Source of the DNA: Planctomycetaceae bacterium TMED10
GTDB lineage: Bacteria > Planctomycetota > Planctomycetia > Pirellulales > UBA7805
DNA: 9,025 nt
Direction: 5' to 3'
Assembly: GCA_002168195.1 (NCBI GenBank)
Contig: NHBP01000028.1
Span: 31,114 to 40,138, forward strand
This document shows positions 1-6,833 of the stretch, piece after piece. The notes beneath the pieces were generated by a model. That model was not told the origin of the DNA, ran no database searches, and saw only the letters and a program-made list of their open reading frames with translations. How positions within the stretch are numbered: position 1 is the first letter of the stretch; each line of letters begins with the position of its first letter. A program made the translations under genes and the position numbers.

Positions 1-294
1 TCGGAAAATGCCATGATGTATCTGCCTCCCTGGTGGCAACTTGTTGTAGGCGGCTTTGCATTTGGTACCGTTTTCATGGCAACCGATCCGGTATCGGCTG
101 CAATGACCAATGCGGGAAAGTGGTGGTACGGCATTCTCATCGGGTTGATGACCATCCTGATCCGCGTGGCGAACCCAGCCTATCCCGAAGGGATTATGCT
201 GGCCATTCTTTTTGGCAATGTGATGGCCCCATTGATTGACTATTTCGTGGTTCAGATGAATATCCGCAGAAGGATGGTTCGTTATGAAGCGTGA
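1..294 (+). CDS. nqrB: Na+-NQR subunit B, C-terminal part (partial, 5' end outside window)
   Basis: Membrane subunit of the Na+-translocating NADH:quinone oxidoreductase, which passes electrons from NADH to quinone and pumps Na+ out across the inner membrane. The frame is open from base 1 and gives 97 residues, about the last quarter of a roughly 410-residue protein. The conserved tail is recognisable: FMATDPVSA (residues 25-33), [13 protein letters not shown] (36-48) and the NPAYPEG loop (58-64), flanked by hydrophobic helices and ending in a basic cytoplasmic tail ([11 protein letters not shown]). The threonine that carries covalent FMN in this subunit lies upstream, outside the window. The TGA at 292-294 overlaps the start of nqrC by 11 bases, as expected for a coupled operon. 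An RnfD homologue is the alternative, but the NqrC and NqrF that follow decide for NQR. Confidence 0.96.
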   Translation, partial: SENAMMYLPPWWQLVVGGFAFGTVFMATDPVSAAMTNAGKWWYGILIGLMTILIRVANPAYPEGIMLAILFGNVMAPLIDYFVVQMNIRRRMVRYEA

Positions 295-1096
295 TAGCAC
301 AGCACAGACACTTCTTGTGGCAGCGATGCTTTGTGTCGTCTGTTCGGTGATTGTAGCCGGTGCTGCGGTCGGTTTGCGTCCGCTGCAGGATGCGAATAAG
401 CGTCTGGATAAGAAAAAAAATGTGTTGATTGCAGGTGGACTCATTTCCGAGGGACAAGCAGTTTCCCAACAAGAAATTGACGAGAAATTCACGCAAAAAA
501 TTCATTCCGTTTTAATTGACTTGAAGACGGGGCAGCCGGTTGACTCAACGGTCGTAAATCCTGAAACCTACGATCAAAGAACGGCTGCTGCCGACCCAAA
601 GCAAAATCAGCCTATTCCGCGGTCTGCCGACCTGGCAGGAATCAAGCGGAGGGAAAAATATGCTTTTGTTTATGAAGTGGTCGATACCGGCGGAGAGGTC
701 AAGCAGCTTGTTTTACCAATTAATGGCAAGGGACTCTGGTCGACACTCTACGGTTTTCTGGCACTCGATGCCGATGGTTCAACCGTTCGGGGAATCACTT
801 TTTATGAGCATGGCGAAACAGCGGGGCTCGGAGCAGAAGTCGATAATCCAAAATGGAAAGCGATTTGGCCTGGCAAGCAGGTTTTTGACGAAACTGGAAA
901 AATTCGCCTAGAGGTGATCAAGGGAAGCGTCCTGCCCTCAAGTCCGAATGTGCAATACGAAGTGGATGGGATTTCCGGGGCCACGATCACGAGTAAGGGT
1001 GTTTCGAATTTAATCCACTATTGGCTGGGTCCCGATGCATTCGGCCCTTTCCTCGATCATCTTCGCCAGAGAGAGGATGGATCCCCCGATGCTTGA
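284..1096 (+). CDS. nqrC: Na+-NQR subunit C (covalent FMN subunit)
   Basis: Membrane-anchored flavoprotein subunit of Na+-NQR carrying one FMN on a periplasmic domain. The 270-residue product has one N-terminal membrane helix (about residues 8-31) and a large soluble FMN-binding domain. The flavinylation motif is D228-G-I-S-G-A-T234 followed by ITSKGV, so Thr234 is the predicted phosphoester attachment site, modified by ApbE, which is encoded further down the same operon. [11 protein letters not shown] and the C-terminal [12 protein letters not shown] are also typical of NqrC. The length agrees with the family (about 255-270). The ATG at 284 overlaps the end of nqrB and is preceded by AGAAGGA at 268-274, nine bases upstream, which supports this start. 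The TGA at 1094-1096 overlaps the start of nqrD. Confidence 0.97.
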   Translation: MKRDSTAQTLLVAAMLCVVCSVIVAGAAVGLRPLQDANKRLDKKKNVLIAGGLISEGQAVSQQEIDEKFTQKIHSVLIDLKTGQPVDSTVVNPETYDQRTAAADPKQNQPIPRSADLAGIKRREKYAFVYEVVDTGGEVKQLVLPINGKGLWSTLYGFLALDADGSTVRGITFYEHGETAGLGAEVDNPKWKAIWPGKQVFDETGKIRLEVIKGSVLPSSPNVQYEVDGISGATITSKGVSNLIHYWLGPDAFGPFLDHLRQREDGSPDA

Positions 1097-1718
1097 GAAG
1101 AAAGCCAGAGAGGTACTGTTTGACCCGATTTTTCGCAACAATCCCATTGCGCTGCAAGTGCTGGGAATCTGCTCCGCGCTTGCGGTAACCACAAAGTTAG
1201 AAACATCTGTTGCGATGGCCCTGTCGGTAATTTTTGTACTCGGTTGTTCCAATGCGGCTGTAAGTCTGATCCGGAACTATATTCCCACAAATATCCGTAT
1301 CATCGTGCAAATGACGATCATTGCGTCGTTGGTGATTGTGGTGGATCAACTGCTGCGTGCCTTTGCGTTTGATGCCAGCAAACAAATGTCTGTATTTGTC
1401 GGTTTGATTATTACGAACTGTATCGTCATGGGCCGCGCCGAGGCATTCGCGATGAAGCATTCGCCGCTGATCAGCGCACTGGATGGCATCGGCAACGCCA
1501 TAGGATACAGCGTGATTTTGCTTGTGGTCGGTTTCGTGCGCGAGTTGTTCGGCTCTGGAACAATTTGGGGTTACACCATCTTTCCGCTGAGCAATGATGG
1601 AGGCTGGTATGTTGCCAATGGCTTGTTACTCCTGCCCCCCAGTGCTTTCTTTATTATTGGTTTCTTTATTTGGGTGCTGAGAACGTTTAAACCGGATCAA
1701 GTGGAACAGGAAGGTTAG
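1089..1718 (+). CDS. nqrD: Na+-NQR subunit D
   Basis: Integral membrane subunit of Na+-NQR with six predicted helices. With NqrE it holds an iron centre in the middle of the membrane that relays electrons between NqrF and NqrC. Counting from the ATG at 1089 gives 209 residues, close to the 210 of Vibrio NqrD. The ligand cysteines fall at C28 ([15 protein letters not shown]) and C111 ([16 protein letters not shown]), matching the published C29 and C112. The LFGSG, GGWY and RTFKPDQVE motifs near the C-terminus are also typical. An in-frame ATG at 1077 would add four residues but has GAGAGG directly abutting it. For 1089 the same purine tract lies 12 bases upstream and GGATGG 8 bases upstream, so I prefer 1089. 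The start overlaps the nqrC stop by eight bases, suggesting translational coupling. Confidence 0.96.
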   Translation: MLEKKAREVLFDPIFRNNPIALQVLGICSALAVTTKLETSVAMALSVIFVLGCSNAAVSLIRNYIPTNIRIIVQMTIIASLVIVVDQLLRAFAFDASKQMSVFVGLIITNCIVMGRAEAFAMKHSPLISALDGIGNAIGYSVILLVVGFVRELFGSGTIWGYTIFPLSNDGGWYVANGLLLLPPSAFFIIGFFIWVLRTFKPDQVEQEG

Positions 1719-1722
1719 CCAA

Positions 1723-2331
1723 GTGGACGAGCATCTTCGGATATTTTTGGCATCGATTTTTGCAGAGAATCTGGCCCTCGCTTTTTTTCTGGGGATGTGT
1801 ACGTTTCTTGCGGTTTCCAAAACAGTGAAAACAGCGTTGGGACTCGGTGTGGCGGTGATCGTGATTATGACGATCACAATCCCGGCCAATAATCTGATTT
1901 ATCAGTATCTGCTGAAAAAAGGTGCACTTGTTTGGATCAATCCTTCCTGGGGTGACATTGATCTGACGTTTCTTTCCTTGATCAGTTTCATCGGGGTGAT
2001 CGCCGCAATGGTCCAAATTCTTGAAATGGCACTCGATCGTTTTTTCCCGCCGCTCTATAACGCGTTGGGGATTTTTCTTCCTCTCATTACGGTGAACTGT
2101 GCCATTTTGGGCGGGTCTCTCTTTATGCAGGAACGTGACTATAACTTTTCGGAAAGTTGTGTGTTCGGTTTTGGATCGGGTGTCGGATGGGCGCTGGCGA
2201 TCGCCGCACTCGCAGGAATTCGCGAAAAAATGCGATACAGCGACGTACCGGATGGGCTCAAGGGATTGGGTATCACATTCATGACCGTGGGTCTGATGGC
2301 TTTGGCATTCATGTCATTCGGAGGGATGTAA
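1723..2331 (+). CDS. nqrE: Na+-NQR subunit E
   Basis: Integral membrane subunit of Na+-NQR, homologous to NqrD and inserted in the opposite orientation, with six predicted helices over 202 residues. Ligand cysteines for the shared intramembrane iron centre are C26 ([13 protein letters not shown]) and C126 ([13 protein letters not shown]). Other near-invariant stretches are MVQILEM (96-102), [14 protein letters not shown] (105-118), GFGSGVGW (149-156) and [10 protein letters not shown] (167-176). The second cysteine is six residues later than in Vibrio NqrE because the loop around residues 68-80 ([12 protein letters not shown]) is longer. The start is GTG at 1723, with AGGAAGG at 1708-1714 spaced eight bases away, a strong ribosome site that decides the start. 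The gap to nqrD is four bases. Confidence 0.97.
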   Translation: MDEHLRIFLASIFAENLALAFFLGMCTFLAVSKTVKTALGLGVAVIVIMTITIPANNLIYQYLLKKGALVWINPSWGDIDLTFLSLISFIGVIAAMVQILEMALDRFFPPLYNALGIFLPLITVNCAILGGSLFMQERDYNFSESCVFGFGSGVGWALAIAALAGIREKMRYSDVPDGLKGLGITFMTVGLMALAFMSFGGM

Positions 2332-2336
2332 CGCAG

Positions 2337-3560
2337 ATGGTCGAGATTATTCTCGGGGTATTGATGTTCACGCTCATCGTCCTGGCACTGGTCGTATTGA
2401 TCTTGGCGGCCAAGTCGCGTTTGGTCGCCAGCGGAAATATCGAAATTCTGGTCAACGATCAGAAGACGATCGAAGTCCCTGCCGGAGGCAAACTGCTCGG
2501 AGCATTATCAGACGCCGGGATTTTTGTTTCCTCTGCCTGTGGGGGTGGAGGAACCTGTGCCCAGTGTTTAGTGAAGGTGCACGATGGTGGCGGAGATATC
2601 TTGGCAACGGAACGCACTCACATTAACAATCGGGAAGCGCGCGAAGGTTGTCGCCTCTCCTGTCAGGTTGCCGTGAAACAAAATATGGCGGTAGAGGTTC
2701 CCGCAGAGGCTTTCGAAACAAAGCGATGGACATGCACGGTGAGATCGAATCACAATGTGGCGACCTTTATCAAGGAACTGATTCTAGAGTTGCCGGTCGG
2801 GGACGATGTTGACTTTAAGCCCGGCGGTTATATTCAAATCGAATGTCCGCCGCACGTCGTGTCCTACAGAGATTTTGATATCGAGCAGGACTATCGTGAC
2901 GATTGGGATAAATTCGACATTTGGCGTTATGTCTCCACCGTGGACGCAGAGGTTGTGCGAGCTTATTCCATGGCAAACTATCCGGGTGAGCAGGGTGTCA
3001 TTATGCTCAATGTGCGCGTAGCAAGTCCGCCACCCCGAGCTCCCGAAAATACGCCCCCTGGAAAAATGTCGTCATACATATTTGGTTTGAAACCGGGAGA
3101 CGAAGTAGAAATATCGGGTCCCTACGGTGAATTTTTCATCAAAGATTCCGAGGCGGAGATGGTTTACATCGGTGGGGGCGCTGGAATGGCGCCACTGCGG
3201 AGCCACATTTTTGAACTTTTTAAACAGCGAAAAACCGGCCGAAAAGTTTCCTACTGGTATGGCGGTCGCAGCAAACGCGAACTTTTCTACGTTGATCAGT
3301 TCGATCAAATCGCGAAAGACTTTCCGAATTTTTCATTCAATATCGCGCTATCGGAACCTCTCCCAGAAGATCATTGGACCGGGAACGTGGGTTTTATCCA
3401 CCAGGTGCTTTATGACAACTATCTGAGAGATCATCCGGCTCCCGAAGACATTGAATATTACATCTGTGGCCCTCCGATGATGAATCAAGCAGTCTTTAAA
3501 CTGCTGGACGACCTGGGCGTCGAGCAGGAGAACATCGCGTTTGACGATTTTGGTGGCTAA
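2337..3560 (+). CDS. nqrF: Na+-NQR subunit F (NADH dehydrogenase, [2Fe-2S] and FAD)
   Basis: Entry subunit of Na+-NQR: it oxidises NADH in the cytoplasm through FAD and hands electrons to a [2Fe-2S] cluster. The 407-residue product (Vibrio: 408) has one N-terminal membrane helix (about residues 4-26), a ferredoxin domain (33-125) and an FAD/NADH reductase domain (130-407). Cluster ligands are C68, C74, C77 ([12 protein letters not shown]) and C109 (GCRLSC). FAD binding shows as R208-A-Y-S (RAYSMANYP), and nucleotide binding as [12 protein letters not shown] (279-290) and C378-G-P-P. The C-terminus DDFGG has the aromatic residue that stacks on the flavin. The ATG at 2337 follows the nqrE stop by five bases, with GGAGGG at 2320-2325. 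The frame stays open further upstream inside nqrE, but that extension is not homologous sequence. Confidence 0.97.
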   Translation: MVEIILGVLMFTLIVLALVVLILAAKSRLVASGNIEILVNDQKTIEVPAGGKLLGALSDAGIFVSSACGGGGTCAQCLVKVHDGGGDILATERTHINNREAREGCRLSCQVAVKQNMAVEVPAEAFETKRWTCTVRSNHNVATFIKELILELPVGDDVDFKPGGYIQIECPPHVVSYRDFDIEQDYRDDWDKFDIWRYVSTVDAEVVRAYSMANYPGEQGVIMLNVRVASPPPRAPENTPPGKMSSYIFGLKPGDEVEISGPYGEFFIKDSEAEMVYIGGGAGMAPLRSHIFELFKQRKTGRKVSYWYGGRSKRELFYVDQFDQIAKDFPNFSFNIALSEPLPEDHWTGNVGFIHQVLYDNYLRDHPAPEDIEYYICGPPMMNQAVFKLLDDLGVEQENIAFDDFGG

Positions 3561-3630
3561 AATGGTCCCCATCTTCTTTCGACATAAATCATCGGTGCGC
3601 TTTTGATGCTCTCGAACCAACCGCAAATCG

Positions 3631-3643
3631 GGCCTCAGAGGCC
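3631..3643. repeat. 13-bp palindrome in the nqrF-apbE gap
   Basis: GGCCTC-A-GAGGCC is a perfect inverted repeat around one central base, in the 144-base gap between nqrF and apbE. This is the only gap of appreciable size inside the operon. As RNA it could fold as a five-pair stem with a three-base loop, but no T run follows, so it is not an intrinsic terminator. It could be an mRNA-processing or attenuation element, or chance. No other feature was seen in the gap. Confidence 0.3.
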
Positions 3644-3704
3644 GTCTCGTTCGCTCCAATCGCTGTTCGTGTATGGAGTATGGTTGGTGTCGGGTGTGAC
3701 GAGA

Positions 3705-4769
3705 ATGGCCCGATTGACAACGCTCATGGTCTGTTTTGCGTTCTTGGCAGGGTGTCGGGATACCGGAAACCCCCAACCTGTCTCCGACCATGCCGGGAAG
3801 ATGCAAAGTCTACAGTGGGATGGCCGGTCGATGGGTACCACCTATCGGATCACCTTGTGGGTTACGGCTGGGAATGGTGTAGACAATGCCCTCGATCAGG
3901 CAATGCTCGAGCAGCAAGTCGAAGAACGCCTCGAACAAATAAATCAACGCATGTCGACGTATCGGCAAGATTCTGAGTTATCCAGGTTCAATGCAGCTTC
4001 GGCAAACCAATGGTTTTCTGTTTCTCCCGAGACGGCTGATGTGGTGGCGACGGCACTTTATTACCACAAAGCCACACAGGGTGCTCTGGATGTCACGATT
4101 GGGCCGCTCATGCGTATCTGGGGATTCAATCCTCAACGGCAGTTAGTGGAAGGCTTGCCAAACCAGGAACAAATACAAGAGGTGCTTACGCGTGTTGGCG
4201 CACAGCACCTTCAGGTGCGGAGCAAGGATCGTTCGGCGTTGCAGAAGACGGTAGACGGCCTCGAGATCGATCTTTCGGCCATTGCGAAAGGATACGCCGT
4301 CGATCAACTCGTTGTCTTGCTCAAACGTGCTGGTGCAGTGGGTGGATTGGTTGAGATTGGCGGAGAGGTTCGAACTTGGGGGCATCGGCCCGATGGACGT
4401 TTGTGGAGGGTGGGCATCGAAAATCCACTGGTCGCAGGCCGCATGCTTGCCCAGATTATCAATCTCGACGACGCGGCTTTAGCAACCTCAGGCGATTACC
4501 GCAATTTTCATGCGGTTGAAACTGGACAAGTTTCTCACTTGATCGATCCGGTAACGGGCCTGCCTCGCATGACAGGCCCCATGTCCGTCTCTGTCTGTGC
4601 AAAAACGTGCATGGAGTCCGATGCACTGGCAACCGCTTTGTTTCTGATGGGGCAAGAAAAAGGCCTTGCGTGGAGTGAAACGCACGGTGTGGCCGCGATG
4701 TATTTAACGGTTGAAAATGGTAGACTGGTGGAAAAGCACTCTTCTCGCTTTGAATCCTATCTCCAGTGA
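3705..4769 (+). CDS. apbE: FAD:protein FMN transferase ApbE (lipoprotein)
   Basis: Transfers FMN from FAD onto threonine in the [ST]GAT motifs of NqrB and NqrC, on the periplasmic side. From the ATG at 3705 the product has 354 residues, normal for the family. It opens with a lipoprotein signal: MAR, a hydrophobic stretch and the lipobox LAG-C17. ApbE motifs are MGTTY (43-47), STYRQDSELSRFN (84-96), DVTIGPLMRIWGF (129-141), DLSAIAKGYAVD (189-200), LVEIGGEVRTWG (215-226), ATSGDYRNF (260-268), HLIDPVTGLP (278-287) and MESDALATALF (303-313). The last holds the probable metal and FAD ligands, D306 and T310. The frame also has TTG 3603 and ATG 3606, which would add about 34 residues. No ribosome site clearly separates the starts; the lipobox spacing favours 3705. 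The gene lies between nqrF and nqrM, the order known in Vibrio. Confidence 0.95.
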   Translation: MARLTTLMVCFAFLAGCRDTGNPQPVSDHAGKMQSLQWDGRSMGTTYRITLWVTAGNGVDNALDQAMLEQQVEERLEQINQRMSTYRQDSELSRFNAASANQWFSVSPETADVVATALYYHKATQGALDVTIGPLMRIWGFNPQRQLVEGLPNQEQIQEVLTRVGAQHLQVRSKDRSALQKTVDGLEIDLSAIAKGYAVDQLVVLLKRAGAVGGLVEIGGEVRTWGHRPDGRLWRVGIENPLVAGRMLAQIINLDDAALATSGDYRNFHAVETGQVSHLIDPVTGLPRMTGPMSVSVCAKTCMESDALATALFLMGQEKGLAWSETHGVAAMYLTVENGRLVEKHSSRFESYLQ

Positions 4770-4784
4770 CACGGAGACGGCATC

Positions 4785-5009
4785 ATGTCCACGACGCTCA
4801 TCCTGCTTTCGATTGGTATCTTTGCTCTGGCGATTGCTGGGATGGCTGTTGGCGTGATTTTGAGCAACCGTCGCTTGAAGGGCACTTGTGGTGGACTGGC
4901 TGGTCGCCAAGATGGTGAAGGAAACGCAGTCTGCGAGATGTGTGTAGACCCGTCCCCGGAATGTGCGGGCACCCCGGGATCATCCCCTTCGGTGGCAGAA
5001 GAAGGATGA
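4785..5009 (+). CDS. nqrM: Na+-NQR maturation protein NqrM (DUF539 family)
   Basis: Small membrane protein required for assembly of active Na+-NQR, thought to deliver iron to the NqrD/NqrE centre. The 74-residue product has one N-terminal helix (about residues 4-27, ending GVILSNRR), then the family signature K32-G-T-C35-G-G-L and further cysteines at C50, C53 (VCEMC) and C60. The four cysteines on the cytoplasmic side fit a transient iron-binding role. The tail (PGSSPSVAEEG) is short and lacks the long basic coiled tail of the gammaproteobacterial proteins. The ATG at 4785 has GGAG at 4773-4776, eight bases upstream, and the gene starts 15 bases after apbE, so it is cotranscribed. Family assignment rests on the KGTCGGL motif, size, topology and context. 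Confidence 0.9.
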   Translation: MSTTLILLSIGIFALAIAGMAVGVILSNRRLKGTCGGLAGRQDGEGNAVCEMCVDPSPECAGTPGSSPSVAEEG

Positions 5010-5032
5010 TTTGAAGAGAAACGCGCGGTGGC

Positions 5033-5053
5033 AAGACTTTCGGCAGTCTTTTT
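5033..5053 (+). terminator. Intrinsic terminator of the nqr-apbE-nqrM operon
   Basis: AAGACT (5033-5038) pairs with AGTCTT (5045-5050) around the six-base loop TTCGGC and runs directly into TTT, giving five consecutive T. It lies 24 bases after the nqrM stop. The stem is short and has only two G-C pairs, so termination may be partial and some transcripts may continue into mrp. Confidence 0.55.
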
Positions 5054-5123
5054 GAGGCCCGTCGCTCCAGGGACCGGCCTGTACACCTCGATACTTCGGT
5101 CCATTGCGAAACATTAGCCGATC

Positions 5124-5143
5124 AGCGATTATTAGAAATCGCT
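5124..5143. promoter_or_regulatory. Inverted repeat upstream of mrp (candidate operator or leader hairpin)
   Basis: AGCGATT (5124-5130) and AATCGCT (5137-5143) form a perfect seven-base inverted repeat with the six-base spacer ATTAGA. It is centred about 53 bases before the preferred GTG start of mrp and just before the alternative TTG at 5151. No T run follows, so it is not a terminator. Its size suits a dimeric repressor site or a leader hairpin. The regulator cannot be named from the sequence, and I found no convincing -35/-10 pair nearby. Confidence 0.35.
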
Positions 5144-5186
5144 TACGAAGTTGTTTGAAAATCCCTGTTTTAAATGCGAGAGAGCC

Positions 5187-6308
5187 GTGTCAAAATCTGA
5201 ATTGCAGAGGGCTGATATAGAAGCAGTACTTGCTGAATTTAAGGACCCCGAAACGGGTCGTAGCATTACGCAGTTAGAGCAGGTTAAAGCGATTCAAGTT
5301 GAGGGAGCAAATGTATCGCTGAACCTTGCGCTAACCTCCCACTCTGCACCTATTTGGGAGGAGACGCGTAATAACCTGGAGACGCTGCTGCGGAGTCGCT
5401 TACCGGGGCTGTCTCAGGTTCAGATCGAGATCAGCGAGCATGAAAGGCCACCGGTGAAACTCGGGCAGGTTGGATTAACGGCCAAGAGCGTCATTGTTGT
5501 CGGCTCAGGAAAAGGTGGTGTGGGAAAAAGTACCATTGCCGCGAGTCTTGCGCTGGGATTACAGCGTGCCGGTTGCAAGGTAGGACTTATGGATGCCGAT
5601 GTGTATGGGCCGAGCATTCCCCATCTTCTCGGGGCCTCAGGCCGCCCAGAAGTTTCAGAGAAGCAAATCGGTTCGGATGAAGCAGGAAACCCGGTTGTCG
5701 CTCGGCGAATTACACCGATCGACGTTGGGGGGCTGAAAGTCATTTCCATAGGGTTTCTGGTGCCTGCTGACAAAGCGGTTATTTGGCGAGGGCCGATGCT
5801 GCATGGTTCGATTACGAGTTTTTTGCGAGATACCGACTGGGGTCCGCTCGATTACCTTGTGATCGATATGCCGCCAGGAACGGGTGATGTTGCGTTGACC
5901 CTTTCGCAATCGCTACCACCCACTGGAGCCGTGATTGTATGCACACCGCAGGATGTCGCTTTGCTTGATGCGGTCAAGGCAATTCGCATGTTTCAGGAAG
6001 TTCGGATTCCGGTGTTGGGCGTCGTCGAGAATATGAGCTACTTCCTTTGTCCTGATAATGGGAAGCGCTACAACATTTTTGGGAATGGAGGTGCGAAGAA
6101 AAAGGCACAAGAGTTTGAGATACCTTTTTTGGGTGAAATTCCCATCAATATTCAACTGCGGGTCAATGGCGACGAAGGGAATACAGGAGCGAATTTTAAT
6201 GTTCCTGAGGTGGCTTCCCCGCTAGAAAAAATGTGTACTCAGTTGGTAAGAGAGATAGCATCCAAGCACCAGGAAGAGCCACCGCTTCCCAGTCTCTCGG
6301 TGCTGTAG
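5187..6308 (+). CDS. mrp: Iron-sulfur cluster carrier protein, Mrp/ApbC family ATPase
   Basis: Cytoplasmic P-loop ATPase that carries and transfers Fe-S clusters to apoproteins. From GTG 5187 it has 373 residues. Residues 1-85 form the MIP18/DUF59-like domain (LAEFKDPETGRSI at 15-27). The rest is the MinD/Mrp ATPase: deviant Walker A GKGGVGKS (108-115), MDADVYGPSIPHLLG (135-149), WRGPM (200-204) and Walker B/switch VIDMPPGTGD (225-234). The Mrp landmark ENMSYF (281-286) is followed by C288-P-D-N291 where CxxC is usual, so the second cluster-binding cysteine is missing. Other cysteines are C130, C252 and C350. GTG 5187 gives the usual N-terminus (MSKSELQ) with GCGAG six bases upstream. A TTG at 5151 would add 12 residues with two cysteines (ENPCFKCERA) and cannot be excluded. 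Confidence 0.93.
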   Translation: MSKSELQRADIEAVLAEFKDPETGRSITQLEQVKAIQVEGANVSLNLALTSHSAPIWEETRNNLETLLRSRLPGLSQVQIEISEHERPPVKLGQVGLTAKSVIVVGSGKGGVGKSTIAASLALGLQRAGCKVGLMDADVYGPSIPHLLGASGRPEVSEKQIGSDEAGNPVVARRITPIDVGGLKVISIGFLVPADKAVIWRGPMLHGSITSFLRDTDWGPLDYLVIDMPPGTGDVALTLSQSLPPTGAVIVCTPQDVALLDAVKAIRMFQEVRIPVLGVVENMSYFLCPDNGKRYNIFGNGGAKKKAQEFEIPFLGEIPINIQLRVNGDEGNTGANFNVPEVASPLEKMCTQLVREIASKHQEEPPLPSLSVL

Positions 6309-6355
6309 ACGTCCGCCATCAAATAAACTGCAAGGCCATTCCCAACGACCAAAAG

Positions 6356-6390
6356 AAAAACCGCTCAGCCGAAAGGCCGAGCGGTTTTTT
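6356..6390. terminator. Strong bidirectional intrinsic terminator between mrp and the lysine-repeat gene
   Basis: CCGCTC (6361-6366) pairs with GAGCGG (6379-6384). Inside it, after one A/C mismatch, GCC pairs with GGC around a GAAA tetraloop. An A run precedes the stem and TTTTTT follows it, so the element works as an intrinsic terminator on either strand. It lies 47 bases after the mrp stop and about 60 bases beyond the minus-strand stop of the convergent lysine-repeat gene, and would serve both. Confidence 0.92.
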
Positions 6391-6449
6391 ATCTCTTGTG
6401 GCTGATGAGCCGGCTATGAAACCGATCACCTGCCGGATTTCACAAAGAA

Positions 6450-6695
6450 CTATCGCTTCTTCTTCTTCTTGGCGGCCTTCTTCTTCTTGGCGACCTTCTT
6501 CTTCTTCTTTACGGCCTTCTTCTTCTTGGCGGCCTTCTTCTTCTTCTTTACGGCCTTCTTCTTCTTTACGGCCTTCTTCTTCTTCTTCTTCTTTACGGCC
6601 TTCTTCTTCTTGGCGGCCTTCTTCTTCTTTACGGCCTTCTTCTTTCGCTTAGGTGCTGCCTTTCGTTTAGCAGCCTTTTTCTTCTTCTTAGCCAC
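6450..6695 (-). CDS. Lysine-rich repeat protein, histone H1-like
   Basis: Encodes 81 residues: 53 Lys, 17 Ala, 6 Val, 3 Arg, one Pro, one Met and no acidic residue. After a more varied start (AKKKKKAAKRKAAPKRKKK) it consists of lysine blocks of four to seven separated by AA, AV or once VA. This resembles the C-terminal tail of histone H1 and bacterial H1-like proteins, so binding DNA or RNA by charge is the likely role; this is inference from composition. The start is GTG at 6695, with a perfect GGAGG (plus-strand 6703-6707) seven bases upstream. The longer frame to ATG 6740 would run through that ribosome site and is rejected. The gene converges on mrp and shares its terminator. A conserved ribosome site, correct stop and terminator argue for a real gene rather than a repeat tract. 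Confidence 0.8.
   Translation of the reverse strand: MAKKKKKAAKRKAAPKRKKKAVKKKKAAKKKKAVKKKKKKKAVKKKKAVKKKKKAAKKKKAVKKKKKVAKKKKAAKKKKKR
6453..6662. repeat. Triplet-repeat / polypurine-polypyrimidine tract inside the lysine-repeat gene
   Basis: The plus strand is a run of CTT/TTC triplets interrupted every 15 to 27 bases by GGCGGCC, GGCGACC or TACGGCC boxes, giving units mostly of 18 bases. On the coding strand these are (AAG)n blocks separated by GCC GCC, GTC GCC or GCC GTA. Units differ mainly in AAG copy number (four, five or seven), as expected of replication slippage. Synonymous codons are nearly uniform in the array, but mixed in the first 17 or so codons of the gene (GCT, GCA, AAA, CGA). 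Such a tract can also form triplex DNA. Confidence 0.85.
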
Positions 6696-6814
6696 AGTTC
6701 GTCCTCCGTATAAAGTTCTCAGTGAGATCCGTCTCGACATCGCCCCATCAAAGGCCGTTGCCCATCACGTGTCCCACCATGACTAAGAGCCACTTTACTA
6801 AGGCATATGTTGCG

Positions 6815-6833
6815 GGGAACTAACTTCGTTCCC
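6815..6833. repeat. GGGAAC/GTTCCC inverted repeat upstream of the lysine-repeat gene
   Basis: GGGAAC (6815-6820) and GTTCCC (6828-6833) are perfect six-base arms around a seven-base loop, TAACTTC. It lies about 120 bases upstream of the GTG of the minus-strand lysine-repeat gene and 54 bases before the possible plus-strand zinc-ribbon gene, so it could be an operator for either. No T run follows on either strand. The remainder of 6696-6886 shows no gene of usual size and no promoter I trust. Confidence 0.35.

Noticed and set aside
411..422. Run of eight A in nqrC as a programmed frameshift site
   Set aside because: The frame is intact on both sides and encodes a normal NqrC; no shifted product is suggested.
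1035..1088. Longer nqrD start at 1035
   Set aside because: It would add 18 unrelated residues inside nqrC; the family length and conserved N-terminus fit 1089 (or 1077).
2157..2336. Upstream extension of the nqrF frame
   Set aside because: It lies wholly inside nqrE and the extra residues are not like NqrF. ATG 2337 gives the normal 407-residue length and a proper membrane helix.
4757..5104. Minus-strand frames across apbE-nqrM
   Set aside because: Antisense to nqrM, which has the family motif, ribosome site and operon position.
6233..6652. Plus-strand Ser/Arg/Pro repeat frame
   Set aside because: Another reading of the same repeat tract; it starts inside mrp and passes through the strong terminator.
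6453..6662. CRISPR-like regular repeats
   Set aside because: Units are in-frame codon repeats without unique spacers; this is a coding triplet array.
6696..6740. Longer start (ATG 6740) for the lysine-repeat protein
   Set aside because: The extension would translate the GGAGG ribosome site itself, and its composition is unlike the rest.
6469..6786. Plus-strand frame rich in phenylalanine across the repeat
   Set aside because: It is the antisense of the AAG array (TTC triplets). It has no ribosome site, and the minus-strand frame has GGAGG plus a fitting start and stop.
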